Shown: piece by piece, positions 26,421 to 34,869 of the stretch
How positions within the stretch are numbered: position 1 is the first letter of the stretch
How the letters are laid out: each line of letters starts with the position of its first letter
Source: CAVZMO01 sp963776195
GTDB taxonomy: Bacteria; Nitrospirota; Thermodesulfovibrionia; Thermodesulfovibrionales; SM23-35
Length of the DNA stretch: 64,000 bases
Direction of reading: 5' to 3'
NCBI GenBank assembly: GCA_963776195.1
Contig: CAVZMO010000008.1
Span: forward strand, 62,001-126,000
Notes under the pieces: generated by a model
Databases searched by the model: none
What the model saw: the letters and a program-made list of their open reading frames with translations, nothing else
Told to the model about the DNA's origin: nothing
Translations under genes and position numbers: made by a program

Positions 26421-26530
26421 ATGTGGTACTGTAAGGCTCTTGTCCCTTACTACCCTGGGCAGGTAAAGTGGGTCTGCGTTGATCCACCTTATAACACCGG
26501 AAACGAAAGGTGGGTTGGTCTACGGGAAAA
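26421..26530 (+). pseudogene. Remnant of a type III DNA methyltransferase gene
   Basis: About 35 residues around KALVPYYPGQVKWVCVDPPY and NTGNE remain, closely like residues 45-75 of the intact methyltransferase at 35765 (KALLPRYAGQVKCIYIDPPY). The catalytic DPPY motif is present but the rest of the gene is absent. The fragment directly precedes hisC. Confidence 0.65.
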
Positions 26531-26575
26531 AGACAATATCCCGGTTATGCATTTCAGAGGGCAGAAACTATTTTA

Positions 26576-26584
26576 TGGTATAAT
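26576..26584 (+). promoter_or_regulatory. Extended -10 promoter of hisC
   Basis: TGG followed by a perfect TATAAT (26579-26584). No -35 match is visible at the usual distance, which fits an extended -10 promoter. Transcription would start near 26591, three bases before the hisC ATG, giving an almost leaderless mRNA. Confidence 0.5.
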
Positions 26585-26593
26585 TCTTTTGCT

Positions 26594-27634
26594 ATGGACA
26601 TCAAGAAATTTGTCAGACCGAATGTGTATGCTCTGTCGGCATATGAGGCAAAGGAGGTACCCTGTAAGGTAAAACTTGATGCTAATGAGAGTCCTTATGG
26701 GTTCGAGGATATCGTGAAGGCGTTAAAGTCCGTGAGGACGAACAGGTATCCTGACCCTGAAGCACGGTCCCTCAAGAAACTGATTGCAAAAGACCTCAAA
26801 GTAAGGCCGGAAAACATACTCCAGGGCAACGGGTCCGACGAGCTGATCTATTATCTTGTCACGGCTTTCGGTGGTCCTGTCCTCTATCCGGTTCCCACCT
26901 TTTCGATGTACGGTATTATCTCTCAGGCCCTCGGAGAAACGAAGTTCGAAATTCCTCTCGATGAAGAGTTTGACCTCGATTTGAAAAAAATACTCACGAT
27001 GGTCCGGAAAGAAAAACCCAAATTGATCTTTCTAAGCTCGCCCAATAATCCGACGGGAAACTGTTTTTCTTCAGGGAAGATATTAAAGATCATCGAAACG
27101 ACATCATCAAAATCCATCGTCGTTGTCGATGAGGCATACCAGCCCTTTGCGAGCGATAAAGGATTTATTCCGATGCTCGATGATTATGAAAACCTCGTTA
27201 TTATGAGAACATTAAGTAAGATAGGTCTTGCCGGATTACGAGTCGGGTTATTGATAGCGAAGCAAGAAATCATTCATGAGGTGAACAAGGTAAGGCTTCC
27301 GTTCAATCTCAATTCACTTTCGCAGGCGATGGCTTTGGAAGCGATGAAGAAAAAAGATTTGATGAAACAAAATATAAGATCTATTGTTTCGGAAAGAAAA
27401 AGACTCTTCAATGAAATTTCGAATATAGAGGGAATAAGGCCGTATCCATCTGAGGCAAACTTCATATTATTCAGGGTGGAATCCCCCGACAGGACTTACA
27501 CAGATCTCCTGAAAAATGGTGTGCTGCTAAGGAATATGAAGGGTGTCGCGGACGGCTGCCTCAGGGTGACTGTAGGGACTCCTGAGGAGAACCGGATATT
27601 TCTGCAGGCATTAAATCTGGCTGTAAAAAAATAA
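26594..27634 (+). CDS. hisC: Histidinol-phosphate aminotransferase
   Basis: PLP enzyme of histidine synthesis, 346 residues. It starts MDIKKFVRPNVYALSAYEAK as in other HisC; the frame continues upstream into the mod remnant but those residues do not belong. Shows KLDANESPYG, GNGSDELI, SSPNNPTGN, VVDEAY and the PLP lysine in TLSKIGLAGLRVG. No ribosome-binding site is seen before the ATG, in line with a leaderless start. First gene of the hisC-hisB-cooC unit. Confidence 0.94.
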   Translation: MDIKKFVRPNVYALSAYEAKEVPCKVKLDANESPYGFEDIVKALKSVRTNRYPDPEARSLKKLIAKDLKVRPENILQGNGSDELIYYLVTAFGGPVLYPVPTFSMYGIISQALGETKFEIPLDEEFDLDLKKILTMVRKEKPKLIFLSSPNNPTGNCFSSGKILKIIETTSSKSIVVVDEAYQPFASDKGFIPMLDDYENLVIMRTLSKIGLAGLRVGLLIAKQEIIHEVNKVRLPFNLNSLSQAMALEAMKKKDLMKQNIRSIVSERKRLFNEISNIEGIRPYPSEANFILFRVESPDRTYTDLLKNGVLLRNMKGVADGCLRVTVGTPEENRIFLQALNLAVKK

Positions 27635-27652
27635 TAGGAACGGAAAATACGA

Positions 27653-28237
27653 ATGAGAACAGCTAAGGTAGAAAGAAAAACCAGAGAAACAGACATAAAA
27701 GTATCGGTTAATATCGATGGAGATGGGACATATGCGATAGATACATCGATCCCATTCCTCGATCATATGCTTTCCCTGATGAGCAAGCACGGTCTCTTTG
27801 ACGTGAAGATTAAGGCAAAAGGGGACATTGATATCGATGACCATCATACGGTGGAAGACGTAGGCATTGTTTTCGGCAAAGCCGTAAAGCAGGCAATCGG
27901 AACTATGAAAGGGATATCACGGTATGGCCAGGCAGCTGTGCCGATGGATGAGGCGCTTGCCGTGGTGACCGTTGATGTCAGCGGGAGACCTTATCTCGTT
28001 TATAAGGCAGAATTTCCGAAAAGAAGCAGGGTGAAGAATTTCGATCCCGATCTGATCGAAGACTTTCTTCAGGCTTTCGTAAGCAACTGTGCTATAACCC
28101 TCCATGTTGACGCCCCTTATGGCAGGAATACCCATCATATAATCGAGGCGATATTCAAGGCGCTGGGCAGAGCGCTCAGGCAGGCTGTGACTATAGATCC
28201 AAGAGTCAGAGGAGTGCCGTCTACAAAGAGTGTTTAA
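27653..28237 (+). CDS. hisB: Imidazoleglycerol-phosphate dehydratase
   Basis: Histidine biosynthesis, 194 residues, manganese enzyme. Both histidine-rich metal motifs are intact (FLDHML, DIDDHHTVEDVGI and GRNTHHIIEAIFKA), as is the closing RVRGVPSTKS. Eighteen bases after hisC. Confidence 0.97.
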   Translation: MRTAKVERKTRETDIKVSVNIDGDGTYAIDTSIPFLDHMLSLMSKHGLFDVKIKAKGDIDIDDHHTVEDVGIVFGKAVKQAIGTMKGISRYGQAAVPMDEALAVVTVDVSGRPYLVYKAEFPKRSRVKNFDPDLIEDFLQAFVSNCAITLHVDAPYGRNTHHIIEAIFKALGRALRQAVTIDPRVRGVPSTKSV

Positions 28238-28252
28238 CGCGGGGATGCAATT

Positions 28253-29039
28253 ATGAAAATAGCGATCACGGGAAAGGGCGGAGTAGGCAAGACTACACTC
28301 GCGTCTTTATTGGCCCATCTTTATGCAGAAGAGGGGAAAAAGGTTATCGCAGTAGATGCAGACCCTGATGCAAACCTTGCATCGGCATTGGGTATATCAA
28401 AGGAAGAGGCCGAAAAGATCAGGCCGATCGCGGATATGGCGGAACTCATAGAAGAGAGGACGGGAGTAAGGCCGGGCAGCATGGGAGGCGTGTTCAAGCT
28501 GAACCCGAAAGTCGATGACCTCCCTGAAGGTATCGGATACAGGTTAGACGGGATTATTCTCCTCACTATGGGTAAGATGAAGGATGCGGCATCAGGCTGT
28601 TATTGTCCCGAAAATGTGCTCTTGCGGAGCCTGCTGAAACACCTCATCGTAGGGAGAAGCGAAGTCGTTATTGTAGACATGGAAGCCGGCATCGAGCATC
28701 TTACGAGGGGCACCGCTGAGTCTGTAGACGCCTTTATCGTTGTCGTAGAGCCGGGACAGAGGAGCATGCAGACGGCGAAGACAGTCTACGAAATGGCGAA
28801 AACCCTTGGGGTGCAGCAGGTCTTTGTCGTTGCAAATAAGGTGAGGCGCGACCGAGGACCTTCACTTCATCAAAGATAACATCGGCGGGATGGAAGTCAT
28901 TGGTTCAATTACATTCAGCCACGCCGTCATGGAAGCTGATATGAAAGGTTCCTCGCCGTATCTTTTTTCACAGGAGACGGTAAAAGAGGTAAAGGCTTTA
29001 AAGGAAAAGATCGAACAAAGCTTACATCTTACGGAATGA
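28253..29039 (+). CDS. cooC: CooC-type nickel-insertion ATPase (one frameshift)
   Basis: MinD/CooC-family ATPase that loads nickel into carbon monoxide dehydrogenase. Deviant Walker A GKGGVGKTT at the N terminus, DADPDANLA switch, and the CooC-specific GCYCPENVLLRSLLKHL with the CxC metal site. After VVANKVRR the frame shifts near 28853, where GACCGAG has one C too many; it then continues DLHFIKDNIGGMEVIG to the stop at 29039, giving about 260 residues, normal for CooC. I treat the shift as a sequence error. No CODH gene is in the window. It overlaps the usp gene by four bases. Confidence 0.85.
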
Positions 29040-29889
29040 AGATCGAGAAAATCTTAGCAGGCATTGACTTCGAAAAGGATACGGAGGGGGTGCTTGCTTA
29101 TGCATCATATTTTGCAGGGGTATTCGGTTCATCATCTAACCCTTCTCTCTGTAATCGATTATCTCACAACCCCTCCCGCATATCTTCTCCCGTATATTGA
29201 GGAAGAGAAGAAGTCATCCGAGAAGAAGTTTGAAGCGCTGAAGAAAGAATTGAAAGAAGCCGGTATAAAAGCCGAAACCGAGGTGGTTGTCGGAAGGCTT
29301 CAGGAATCATTTGATGCGGCAGTCCGGAAGATGAGGTCCGATATGCTCATGCTCGGCTTTGCGTCACACCTGTTCAGGAGAAGTAGTTCGGAAAAGCTGA
29401 TTAAAGGATTGCAGGTCCCCATGCTCGTTGTGAGGGGAGACAAAGCAGAGTCAGCGCACATCGGCTCATTCAAGATCAGAAAAATCCTCTGCCCTGCGGA
29501 TTTCTCCGAAATATCGGGAAAGGCCTTGCACGCGGCAAAGGAATTGGCGGATAAGCTTTCTTCTCAATTAGACGTCCTGCATGTTTTTCCGGATAGGATC
29601 ATCGAGAAAATGGAGACGCGGGATGATAAAGACAGGGCATTGAAAGACTTGAATGAGAATGCAAAAGATCAACTCAAAAAAATCCTGAGTGACTGCGGGC
29701 ATAAAAGAGACGGGAGTGATAGAGGCAGGAGAACCTGACAGAAGAATAGTCTCCTTTGCAAAAGAAAACGACATCGATCTGATCGTCATGGGTGCTCGCG
29801 GTTTAGGGCTGATCAAAGGGATGCTTATCGGAGGCGTGACCGATGCAGTGCTGAAGTCATCTCCTTGTCCGGTTCTCGTGATTCACTGA
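29036..29889 (+). CDS. Tandem universal-stress (Usp) protein, two frameshifts
   Basis: Two UspA domains in one protein of about 280 residues. It starts MKIEKILAGIDFEKDTEGVL, shifts frame near 29130, continues LTLLSVIDYL through the first domain, starts the second with IRKILCPADFSEISGKALHA, shifts again near 29700 and ends with GARGLGLIKGMLIGGVTDAV and SSPCPVLVIH. The nucleotide-binding G-x2-G-x9-G-S pattern is present in the second domain. Both shifts are by one base in the same direction. Probably intact in the organism. Its stop overlaps the next start. Confidence 0.8.
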
Positions 29890-30911
29890 TGGTTGGCGAG
29901 GTATTCCTCCTCCTCGCAGGTCTCCTTTTGATACTCCTTGCTGCTGAAGGGTTTACGAACGGTATAGAGACCTTCGGGAGCAGGTTTAACCTCTCACAGG
30001 CGGTCGTAGGAAGCCTTCTCGCAGCAGTAGGTACAGCCATGCCGGAGACAATACTTCCCGTCGTCGCGATATTTTTTTATAGCGGAGCATCCGCAAAGGA
30101 TATCGGTGTAGGGGCTATACTCGGCGCACCCTTTATGCTGTCCACACTGGCTTTTTTCCTCGTCGGCCTCACTGTCATCGTGGCGTCCATAAAAAAGAAA
30201 AGGGGATTTAAGATCAATGTCGAAACCCATACCATAAAGAGGGACCTGCTCTTTTTTTTACCGATGTATTCCATTGCTGTTTTAATACCCCTTGTGGCGG
30301 GAAGGTCATTTTCCATACTCATTGCCGTTCTCCTCATCGCAGGATATGTCCTCTATGCATACCGGACATTCAGGGATGAGAGCGCCGGCATTGAGCATTC
30401 CGGAGAGATGTACCTCTTAAAATTCTGCAGGAAGATGAAATTGGCGAAATCCGATAGTCCTCACCTTATATTGATAATATTGCAGGTCATCGGTTCGTTG
30501 TCGGTCATGCTGGCCGGAGCCCACACCTTTGTTCAATCCCTCGAGCATGTTTCGGTGCGGTTCGGCATGAACCCTTTGCTCTTCGCCCTTTTGCTCGCTC
30601 CTGTCGCAACGGAACTCCCGGAGAAAGTTAATAGTGTTACCTGGACATGGAAGGGAAGGGACACCCTGGCACTCGGAAATATCACGGGGGCCATGGTGTT
30701 TCAGGCGACCTTCCCTGTTTCTGTCGGATTATTGTTCACGGATTGGAAGCTTAGCGGGATGGCGCTTTTCTCGGCTGTTATTGCCCTGATGTCTGCATTG
30801 ATCGTGCTCATGGATCTGATATTCAGAAAACGTCTCTCGCCTGTAACGATGCTCTTCGGGGGCGCGTTATATTTGATATACGCGATTGTTCTGGTCGTTA
30901 ATAAAACATAG
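29889..30911 (+). CDS. Sodium/calcium exchanger family membrane protein
   Basis: CaCA-type cation antiporter of about 340 residues. Ten or so hydrophobic segments, with two inverted alpha-repeats: GSLLAAVGTAMPETILP in the first half and LLAPVATELPEKVNS in the second, holding the ion-binding glutamates. The ATG at 29889 overlaps the usp stop (TGATG) and removes eight non-hydrophobic residues from the longer reading. Ion specificity is not shown. Confidence 0.88.
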   Translation: MVGEVFLLLAGLLLILLAAEGFTNGIETFGSRFNLSQAVVGSLLAAVGTAMPETILPVVAIFFYSGASAKDIGVGAILGAPFMLSTLAFFLVGLTVIVASIKKKRGFKINVETHTIKRDLLFFLPMYSIAVLIPLVAGRSFSILIAVLLIAGYVLYAYRTFRDESAGIEHSGEMYLLKFCRKMKLAKSDSPHLILIILQVIGSLSVMLAGAHTFVQSLEHVSVRFGMNPLLFALLLAPVATELPEKVNSVTWTWKGRDTLALGNITGAMVFQATFPVSVGLLFTDWKLSGMALFSAVIALMSALIVLMDLIFRKRLSPVTMLFGGALYLIYAIVLVVNKT

Positions 30912-30966
30912 GATTCTTACAGCGTAACTTCCCGAATAAACACTGCACGTGTCTGGAAGACGCCGA

Positions 30967-30992
30967 AATTCCCCCTTTGCTAAGGGGGAATT
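30967..30992. repeat. Short REP-like inverted repeat
   Basis: AATTCCCCCTT (30967-30977) and AAGGGGGAATT (30982-30992) form an 11-bp stem with a four-base loop and no T-run. The C-rich/G-rich arms resemble the hairpins of the element at 46271-46402. Confidence 0.7.
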
Positions 30993-31034
30993 AAATGCGA
31001 AAGGTTTGCTGTAGTAGTCAATTGTTAGAAAGAC

Positions 31035-31601
31035 ATGAAAAAAACTATCAGAAAAGAAGTCCTTAATAAACGTGACGAGATCTCTCCTGATATAAAGTCG
31101 ATAAAGGACTCTCTCATCAGGAAGAGGCTTATTCCCTTACCGGAATTTATTGCCGCAAAGACAATACTTTTCTACGCATCCTTCAGGTCGGAAGTTGAGA
31201 CACTAAGCATGATTAAAGAATCCCTTAAAACGGGTAAGAGGATTGTGCTTCCAAAAGTCGATATTGAAAGACACATGCTCATGTTATACGAGATGAAAGA
31301 TATGACTGCATTAACCGCGGGTTATATGGGTATACCGGAGCCGCTTGCGGCGGATGAGAGAGCCCTGAGTATCGATGATATCGATCTTGTGATTATACCC
31401 GGTGCTGCGTTTGATCCTTCAGGCAACCGTCTCGGATACGGCGCCGGCTATTACGACATCCTGTTGGCAGAAAGGAAAAAAAAGATACCCGTCATCGCCC
31501 TCGCTTATGAGGAACAGGTTGTTGATTCCATCCCTTCAGAGAAGCATGATGTGAAAGTAGATGTAATTATAACGGACCAAAGGGTGATTGAGATTAAATG
31601 A
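31035..31601 (+). CDS. 5-formyltetrahydrofolate cyclo-ligase
   Basis: Converts 5-formyl-THF to 5,10-methenyl-THF, returning stored folate to the C1 pool. 188 residues with KTILFYASFRSEVETL, LPGAAFD-type IIPGAAFDPSGNRLGYGAGYYD and the closing DVIITD. Fits the folate genes at 40-54 kb. Four-base overlap with the next gene. Confidence 0.94.
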   Translation: MKKTIRKEVLNKRDEISPDIKSIKDSLIRKRLIPLPEFIAAKTILFYASFRSEVETLSMIKESLKTGKRIVLPKVDIERHMLMLYEMKDMTALTAGYMGIPEPLAADERALSIDDIDLVIIPGAAFDPSGNRLGYGAGYYDILLAERKKKIPVIALAYEEQVVDSIPSEKHDVKVDVIITDQRVIEIK

Positions 31602-32407
31602 CCGGAACCGATGAAATTTTCAATACCGCAGTTAAGGCTGCAAGACTTGCCGGGAAGATTATCGTCGAAAATCTCGGGAAACTTTCGAAGGAAGACATCC
31701 ATCTCAAACAATCTGCGGATTTTGTCACGCGTGTCGACAAAGAATCTGAAGAGATCATCATTACCACGATAAGAGAGCTTTTCCCCCATCACCACTTCCT
31801 TGCCGAGGAGTCGCTGAATCAGGTCGGGACGGACCAATATCGCTGGATCATAGATCCCCTCGACGGAACCACGAATTTTATTCATGGCTATCCCGTATTT
31901 TCCGTTTCGATAGCGCTGGAATATCAAAGAGAAATAATCTTGGGTGTCATTTTCGATCCGTTAAGAGACGAGCTTTTTACCGCCGAAAAAGGAAGGGGTG
32001 CATTCCTCAATAAACACCCGATAAAGGTATCTGCAGTACGAGAGATAGAATACAGTATGATCGCGACCGGGTTTCCTTTCCGCAGAAAGGAGTTCATTGA
32101 CCTGTATCTTGAACTTTTTAGAAATGTATTTCTTAAGGTCAGTGATCTGAGGAGGGCTGGTTCTGCCGCGCTCGATCTTGCTTACCTCGCCTGCGGCAGG
32201 TGCGAGGGTTTTTTCGAGATAGGTCTCAGTCCCTGGGATATAGCCGCAGGAGAGATCATGATCAGAGAGGCCGGCGGAATCGTTACGGATTTCGGCGGGG
32301 GCGGAGATTATTTATCGACGGGAAACATCGTGGCCGGAAATCCTCTCATTCATGAGATGTTGCTGAAAGAGGCGATCAAAGCGTTTGCCGGGATTATCGA
32401 TAAATGA
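31598..32407 (+). CDS. suhB: Inositol monophosphatase family protein
   Basis: Mg-dependent phosphatase of 269 residues. Metal-site motifs: DFVTRVD, the EE of FLAEES, IIDPLDGTTNFIHG and LSPWDIAAG. SuhB-type proteins act as inositol-1-phosphatase or as rRNA-processing factors. Coupled to the cyclo-ligase gene by a four-base overlap. Confidence 0.93.
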   Translation: MTGTDEIFNTAVKAARLAGKIIVENLGKLSKEDIHLKQSADFVTRVDKESEEIIITTIRELFPHHHFLAEESLNQVGTDQYRWIIDPLDGTTNFIHGYPVFSVSIALEYQREIILGVIFDPLRDELFTAEKGRGAFLNKHPIKVSAVREIEYSMIATGFPFRRKEFIDLYLELFRNVFLKVSDLRRAGSAALDLAYLACGRCEGFFEIGLSPWDIAAGEIMIREAGGIVTDFGGGGDYLSTGNIVAGNPLIHEMLLKEAIKAFAGIIDK

Positions 32408-32463
32408 CTGATTTTTCGGTAAAAAATGACATTTGCTCAGTCCTTTAAGAAGAATGTGGATAA

Positions 32464-32550
32464 TGGGAAGTCAGTGCGGTTGATGACAGAGGGAAATGAT
32501 GTGACTAAAACCTATTCGATGCAAGAAACAAGACTCAATCCGCAGATTCT
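32464..32550. repeat. Imperfect repeat, left copy flanking the PRTase-DprA pair
   Basis: Shares GTCAGTG, a GGGAAA..GATGTGAC block and an AGAAACAAGAC block, in the same order and orientation, with 34479-34584. The two copies bracket the phosphoribosyltransferase and DprA-like genes. Similarity judged by eye at about 70 percent in the aligned blocks. Confidence 0.5.
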
Positions 32551-32565
32551 TTCAGCGAGTTTCTG

Positions 32566-33394
32566 ATGGGTTCACGGGCGCAGATGTACAAATATGAATT
32601 TGGTTGGGTGGGGAACAATAAGTGGCGTCTAGAAATCTGGATGTGTGAAACCTATGCCCCTCTTTTGAAAGAATATCTTCCTAAAATTGAGTTTAATTTC
32701 AAGGATGGCTTGAAAGGGACGTGTACAGCACTTCTCTCTTTAACAAAGGAAGAGGAACAAGCAGCAAGAAAGCTTCTTGACGTCTTTAAGAACCATGTAC
32801 TATTGAAGAAAAGCGAAAATATCGAGCCATATTTTGAAGATGAATTAGATGTGTGCTACGCCTTAGATTATAATCTGTCCGAGGATTTTATAACTCACGA
32901 AGTCGGATATACAACGTGCGGCAGTCTCGAACATAAGGCAAAGGAAAACCAAGACGCAGAAGCACGTGCGCAAATAGTGGAAACCCTTGCTAATTTTTGC
33001 GAAATCCACCCAATATGAAATCCACCCAATATATAGAAAAGCTGGAACAATTATGCCCATTCCTCCGAATCCCTCGAAGACTTTTCATCTGCCCCTTGAA
33101 CTAGTAAGAGAGCTGGCCGAAAGAACCGGAAAGAGAGACGGAACAACGATGATAAGGAAAGTGAGAGAGACGCCAAAACTTCAAGACCTACCACTCGATG
33201 AAAAATTAAAAGCTCTGCGGGGCGCGATAGAAATCACTGGAGATGTTGAGGGCAAGAGCATCATACTAATTGATGATCTGTACCAATCGGGTTCAACGAT
33301 GTGGACAGTGGCAAAGCTTTTGAAAAAGAAGGTGGCAAGAAGGGTTTTAGGCTTGGCATGCGTGAAGTCCTGGCGAGATACTGACAATCAATGA
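32566..33394 (+). CDS. ComF-like phosphoribosyltransferase with novel N-terminal region, split by a 16-bp tandem duplication
   Basis: The N-terminal 150 residues (MYKYEFGWVGNNKWRLEIW onwards) match nothing I recognise. The C-terminal part has PIPPNPSKTFHLPLELVREL, QDLPLDEKLKALRGA and the PRPP loop IILIDDLYQSGSTM, a ComF-type phosphoribosyltransferase. A perfect 16-bp duplication at 33001-33032 puts a TGA in frame after CEIHPI; with one copy removed the frame continues as CEIHPIYRKAGTIMPIPPNP and one protein of about 270 residues results. The final bases overlap the DprA-like gene by four. Either a real inactivating mutation, a reversible switch, or an assembly slip. Confidence 0.7.
33001..33032. 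repeat. Perfect 16-bp tandem duplication in the ComF-like gene
   Basis: Two adjacent identical copies of a 16-base unit starting GAAATCCACC (33001-33016, 33017-33032). Sixteen is not a multiple of three, so the second copy shifts the frame. Confidence 0.95.
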
Positions 33395-34434
33395 TTAAAG
33401 AAAAAGATATTTTAACTTTATTAATTACCAAAGGACTCGGTCCAAAAGGGATAGGTCGGATTATGAGCCGCGTTTTGATTCAGAACAGCCAAGTCGATCT
33501 GTCTTCAATGTCGACTGATGAAATGATAGAGCACATGGGTGTTAAGCCTGACATTGCCGCTCAGATATCGGTTTCGATTAATAAAGCAAATGAGTTACTA
33601 AAAGAATTTGAGATTGAAGGGATAAAGATACTTGTTAAAGGACGTGATGGTTATCCTGAAAGGTTATTAAAGACCCTCAAGGAAGAAGCTCCAATGCTTC
33701 TGTTTGCCAGAGGCAACATTAAGCTGCTTGCACGAAAAGCAGTCGGCTTCTGTGGCTCGCGCAAGGCGTCTCAAAAAGGTCTCGCTGTGGCCGGAGAATG
33801 TGCAACAGAGCTTGCGAGAAGGCAAATCAATGTTATCAGCGGTTATGCCCATGGAGTTGACTTGGCAGCGCATAGGGCTGCACTTGAAGCTGGAGGCGTG
33901 ACGACATTTGTTTTGGCGGAAGGCATCATGCATTTCAGGCTAAAAAGTGATGTGAAAGCCCTGATAACCGAAGACAATCATGTTGTCGTCTCTGAGTACA
34001 TGCCGAGACTGCCATGGCTTGCCCGTAATGCTATGCAACGCAACAAGACGATTTGTGGCTTATCTAACGCCGTTGTTGTTATCGAATCCGGCTTGAAGGG
34101 CGGCACGTTTGAGGCAGGGAAAGCCGCGCTCTTGCTAAGAAGACCTCTTTTTGTTGCGGAGTATGCCCAGCCTGCCGAGTCAGCGGAAGGGAATGCCTAT
34201 TTTCTCAAGCAGGGTGCAAGATTCCTGCGCAAAAAAAATGGAGCGGCCTATCTTGATGAACTCTTTCAGGCGGTCGAAAAGGACGAAGCCGATATCCCGC
34301 AGAAATACGAATGCAAGAATGACGCGTTTACAGAGAAAGCCGGTAATGAAGTCGAACAACTGAGCGTGTGGGAACTGCCGGGCGTGTATGGCAGCACGAA
34401 AAAACCCGAACAAGATAAAGACGACGAAAAATGA
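33391..34434 (+). CDS. DprA-like SLOG-fold protein
   Basis: A 347-residue protein of the DprA/Smf type. An N-terminal helical part with ITKGLGPKGIGRIM is followed by the Rossmann-like core: VGFCGSRKASQKG, VISGYAHGVDLAAHRAAL, GVTTFVLAEGI, ICGLSNAVVVIES and GGTFEAGKAAL. Classical DprA binds single-stranded DNA and loads RecA in transformation; SLOG relatives can instead bind nucleotides in conflict systems. It is coupled to the ComF-like gene by a four-base overlap. The charged C terminus (about 295-347) does not look like the winged helix of DprA. Atypical DprA, so I give no symbol. Confidence 0.85.
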   Translation: MIKEKDILTLLITKGLGPKGIGRIMSRVLIQNSQVDLSSMSTDEMIEHMGVKPDIAAQISVSINKANELLKEFEIEGIKILVKGRDGYPERLLKTLKEEAPMLLFARGNIKLLARKAVGFCGSRKASQKGLAVAGECATELARRQINVISGYAHGVDLAAHRAALEAGGVTTFVLAEGIMHFRLKSDVKALITEDNHVVVSEYMPRLPWLARNAMQRNKTICGLSNAVVVIESGLKGGTFEAGKAALLLRRPLFVAEYAQPAESAEGNAYFLKQGARFLRKKNGAAYLDELFQAVEKDEADIPQKYECKNDAFTEKAGNEVEQLSVWELPGVYGSTKKPEQDKDDEK

Positions 34435-34478
34435 CTTGTCCTAAACGCCGACTAAAAATATAGCGCATTACTCATTAT

Positions 34479-34584
34479 ATGGGAAGAATATAGATAGTGG
34501 AGTCAGTGAGTTTGAGGAGAGGGGAAATTGATGTGACAGAAAAATGCAGAATACAAGAAACAAGACCTGACCCCGCGCGTTCTG
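34479..34584. repeat. Imperfect repeat, right copy flanking the PRTase-DprA pair
   Basis: Counterpart of 32464-32550, with an insertion of about 16 bases near the left end. Shared blocks: GTCAGTG, GGGAAA..GATGTGAC, ACAAGAAACAAGAC. Confidence 0.5.
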
Positions 34585-34621
34585 GTCGCCCACTCAGCGT
34601 AAAAATTTGACCATACGATAT

Positions 34622-34705
34622 CTTGAGGTCGCAATTTAGCACCTCAAGTTTGGAGAAAAAATGGAGCTGCTGAACAACGAATCGAGCGGTCGCAATTTGC
34701 GACCG
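34622..34705. promoter_or_regulatory. Two related palindromes upstream of the ORF6N gene
   Basis: CTTGAGGT (34622-34629) pairs with ACCTCAAG (34641-34648); CGGTCGCAA (34687-34695) pairs with TTGCGACCG (34697-34705) around one base. Both contain the same 11-base core GGTCGCAATTT. Spacing is 61 bases between cores. Possible operators for the ORF6N protein or remnants of a small palindromic repeat. Confidence 0.55.
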
Positions 34706-34869
34706 ATTCTCAGAAGCGGCGTGGTGGTCCTGGTTATTACCGTGGGGTTTCACTGAACAACATGGTGCTATAATGGCAGCGGCTGCCCTGAACAGCAGAC
34801 AAGGAGGTCAGGAATTCCTCTCATTACTGTTATGGCGGCATTTGGATGACGGGAGCTTAAGGAGAATAA

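Larger units (their letters stand above)
34435..34869. other. Gene-free stretch with repeats and palindromes
   Basis: A 435-base region between the DprA-like gene and the ORF6N gene. It contains the right copy of the flanking repeat (34479-34584) and two palindromic sites. No convincing coding frame on either strand. Confidence 0.6.

Noticed and set aside
34475..34753. Reverse-strand frame of about 90 codons
   Set aside because: It covers the repeat and palindromes, has no ribosome site and no recognisable protein.
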